DNA of 5,753 nucleotides, taken from contig DOHE01000333.1 in the NCBI GenBank assembly GCA_003535395.1, positions 1-5,753 on the forward strand, in the 5' to 3' direction. Below, piece by piece: positions 5,379 to 5,753 of this stretch. Both the position numbers and the translations under genes were made by a program. Numbering within the stretch: the first letter of the stretch is position 1; each line of letters begins with the position of its first letter. Source of the stretch: Clostridiales bacterium (GTDB lineage: Bacteria; Bacillota; Clostridia; UBA8921). Below the pieces are notes generated by a model. It was not told where the DNA came from. It saw only the letters and a list, made by a program, of their open reading frames with translations, and searched no databases.

Positions 5379-5753
5379 AGACCGCCTCCTTTTTTCTGCG
5401 ATAACCCGCAGGCAGTCTGGAAAATGGCAGTTCTATTACGGCATACATCTCACAGGACAGCCCGGTGATCATGAGATCCAGACGGAATGCAGGGTCTTTC
5501 CAGGTCCGATCTGCCTGAATCATATCCATCATCCTGCGTACGATGGTATCCTCATCAAAAAGGATTTTTAGCCCCAGCAAAAAAACCAGATGGGTACGAT
5601 AACCTGCGGTCAAGCCCTCAAGAGTCGGGATAAAGCATATGTTTTCCCCTGAACAAAGCTTGACGGTTTCCAGCAGTGCCATGGGCAGCGCCTCGGAGGC
5701 TGCGGCAGTCATGCCGGAAACCGGATCCGGATCCCCGTTCCGGATAAAAAAAG
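5362..5753 (-). CDS. C-terminal part of a probable Tad-cluster envelope protein (possibly DUF5702-like), cut by the right window edge
   Basis: A minus-strand frame is open from the right edge to a TAA at 5362-5364, giving 129 visible codons. The in-frame ATG at 5710-5712 has no ribosome binding site, and the frame continues upstream of it (FFIRNGDPDPVSG), so the true start lies outside the window. The visible part has a moderately hydrophobic stretch, THLVFLLGLKILFDED, followed by VRRMMDMIQAD, then a mixed beta-like region and a basic tail, AGYRRKKEA. This pattern reminds me of the C-terminus of DUF5702-type proteins that sit beside TadE-like genes in clostridial Tad clusters, where a YxxxLxLLLLL...RxMDLIQ pattern is common; this is recall, not a search. 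The gene overlaps the TadE-like gene by 17 bases and supplies its ribosome binding site. I am confident it is a real gene, but not of the family name. Confidence 0.6.
   Translation of the reverse strand, partial: FFIRNGDPDPVSGMTAAASEALPMALLETVKLCSGENICFIPTLEGLTAGYRTHLVFLLGLKILFDEDTIVRRMMDMIQADRTWKDPAFRLDLMITGLSCEMYAVIELPFSRLPAGYRRKKEAVYGKPM
5385..5390 (-). promoter_or_regulatory. Ribosome binding site of the TadE-like gene
   Basis: The minus strand carries a perfect AGGAGG 6 bases before the ATG at 5376-5378. It lies inside the last codons of the upstream gene (the KKEAVYG segment), as expected for translationally coupled genes. Confidence 0.9.

Noticed and set aside
5721..5735. Palindrome CCGGATCCGG with a repeated GGATCC
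   Set aside because: It encodes an Asp-Pro-Asp-Pro stretch in the edge gene and is explained by codon repetition; no evidence for a binding site.

Overview
The window looks like chromosomal DNA from a Gram-positive, Firmicutes-type bacterium, most likely a member of the Clostridia close to Lachnospiraceae. This is inferred from gene content, not from a search: a type II (CoaW-like) pantothenate kinase, a long TrpB2-type tryptophan synthase beta homologue, an RGSLSVEA-type pilin-like protein of the kind common in clostridial Tad clusters, strong AGGAGG-type ribosome binding sites and near-consensus TTGACA/TATAAT-type promoters. No rRNA, tRNA, CRISPR array, insertion sequence or phage gene is visible. 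Nearly the whole window is coding, and every full gene reads without a frameshift.

Left block, minus strand: htpG (Hsp90 chaperone, start at 2995) overlaps the type II pantothenate kinase gene by 4 bases (ATGA, 1043-1046). After an 81-base gap comes the 5' end of another minus-strand gene (ATG at 116) that runs off the left edge and begins with a hydrophobic segment. Transcription of this block probably starts at a strong promoter at 3044-3073. The gap at 117-197 shows neither a convincing terminator nor a convincing promoter, so the third gene may be co-transcribed.

Centre: a compact divergent control region of 180 bases (2996-3175) carries two back-to-back promoters whose TTGACA boxes are only 33 bases apart. 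Rightward, an extended -10 promoter drives a lone trpB2-type gene (3176-4546). Its leader of about 34 bases is too short for a T-box or a leader-peptide attenuator, and no trpA or other trp gene is nearby.

Right block, minus strand: two overlapping genes converge on trpB2. The upstream one is cut by the right edge (5362-5753) and resembles the C-terminal part of proteins found in clostridial Tad pilus clusters. The downstream one (4581-5378) is a TadE-like protein with a class III (prepilin-type) signal and an unusual C-terminal His/Cys motif. They overlap by 17 bases and are probably translationally coupled parts of an envelope or pilus locus.

I do not see a clearly new system. The items most worth a second look are the QD-repeat charged linker in HtpG, the compact divergent promoter pair, a GAAAAGG motif next to the htpG start, the orphan TrpB2, and the pilin-signal plus His/Cys-tail protein.
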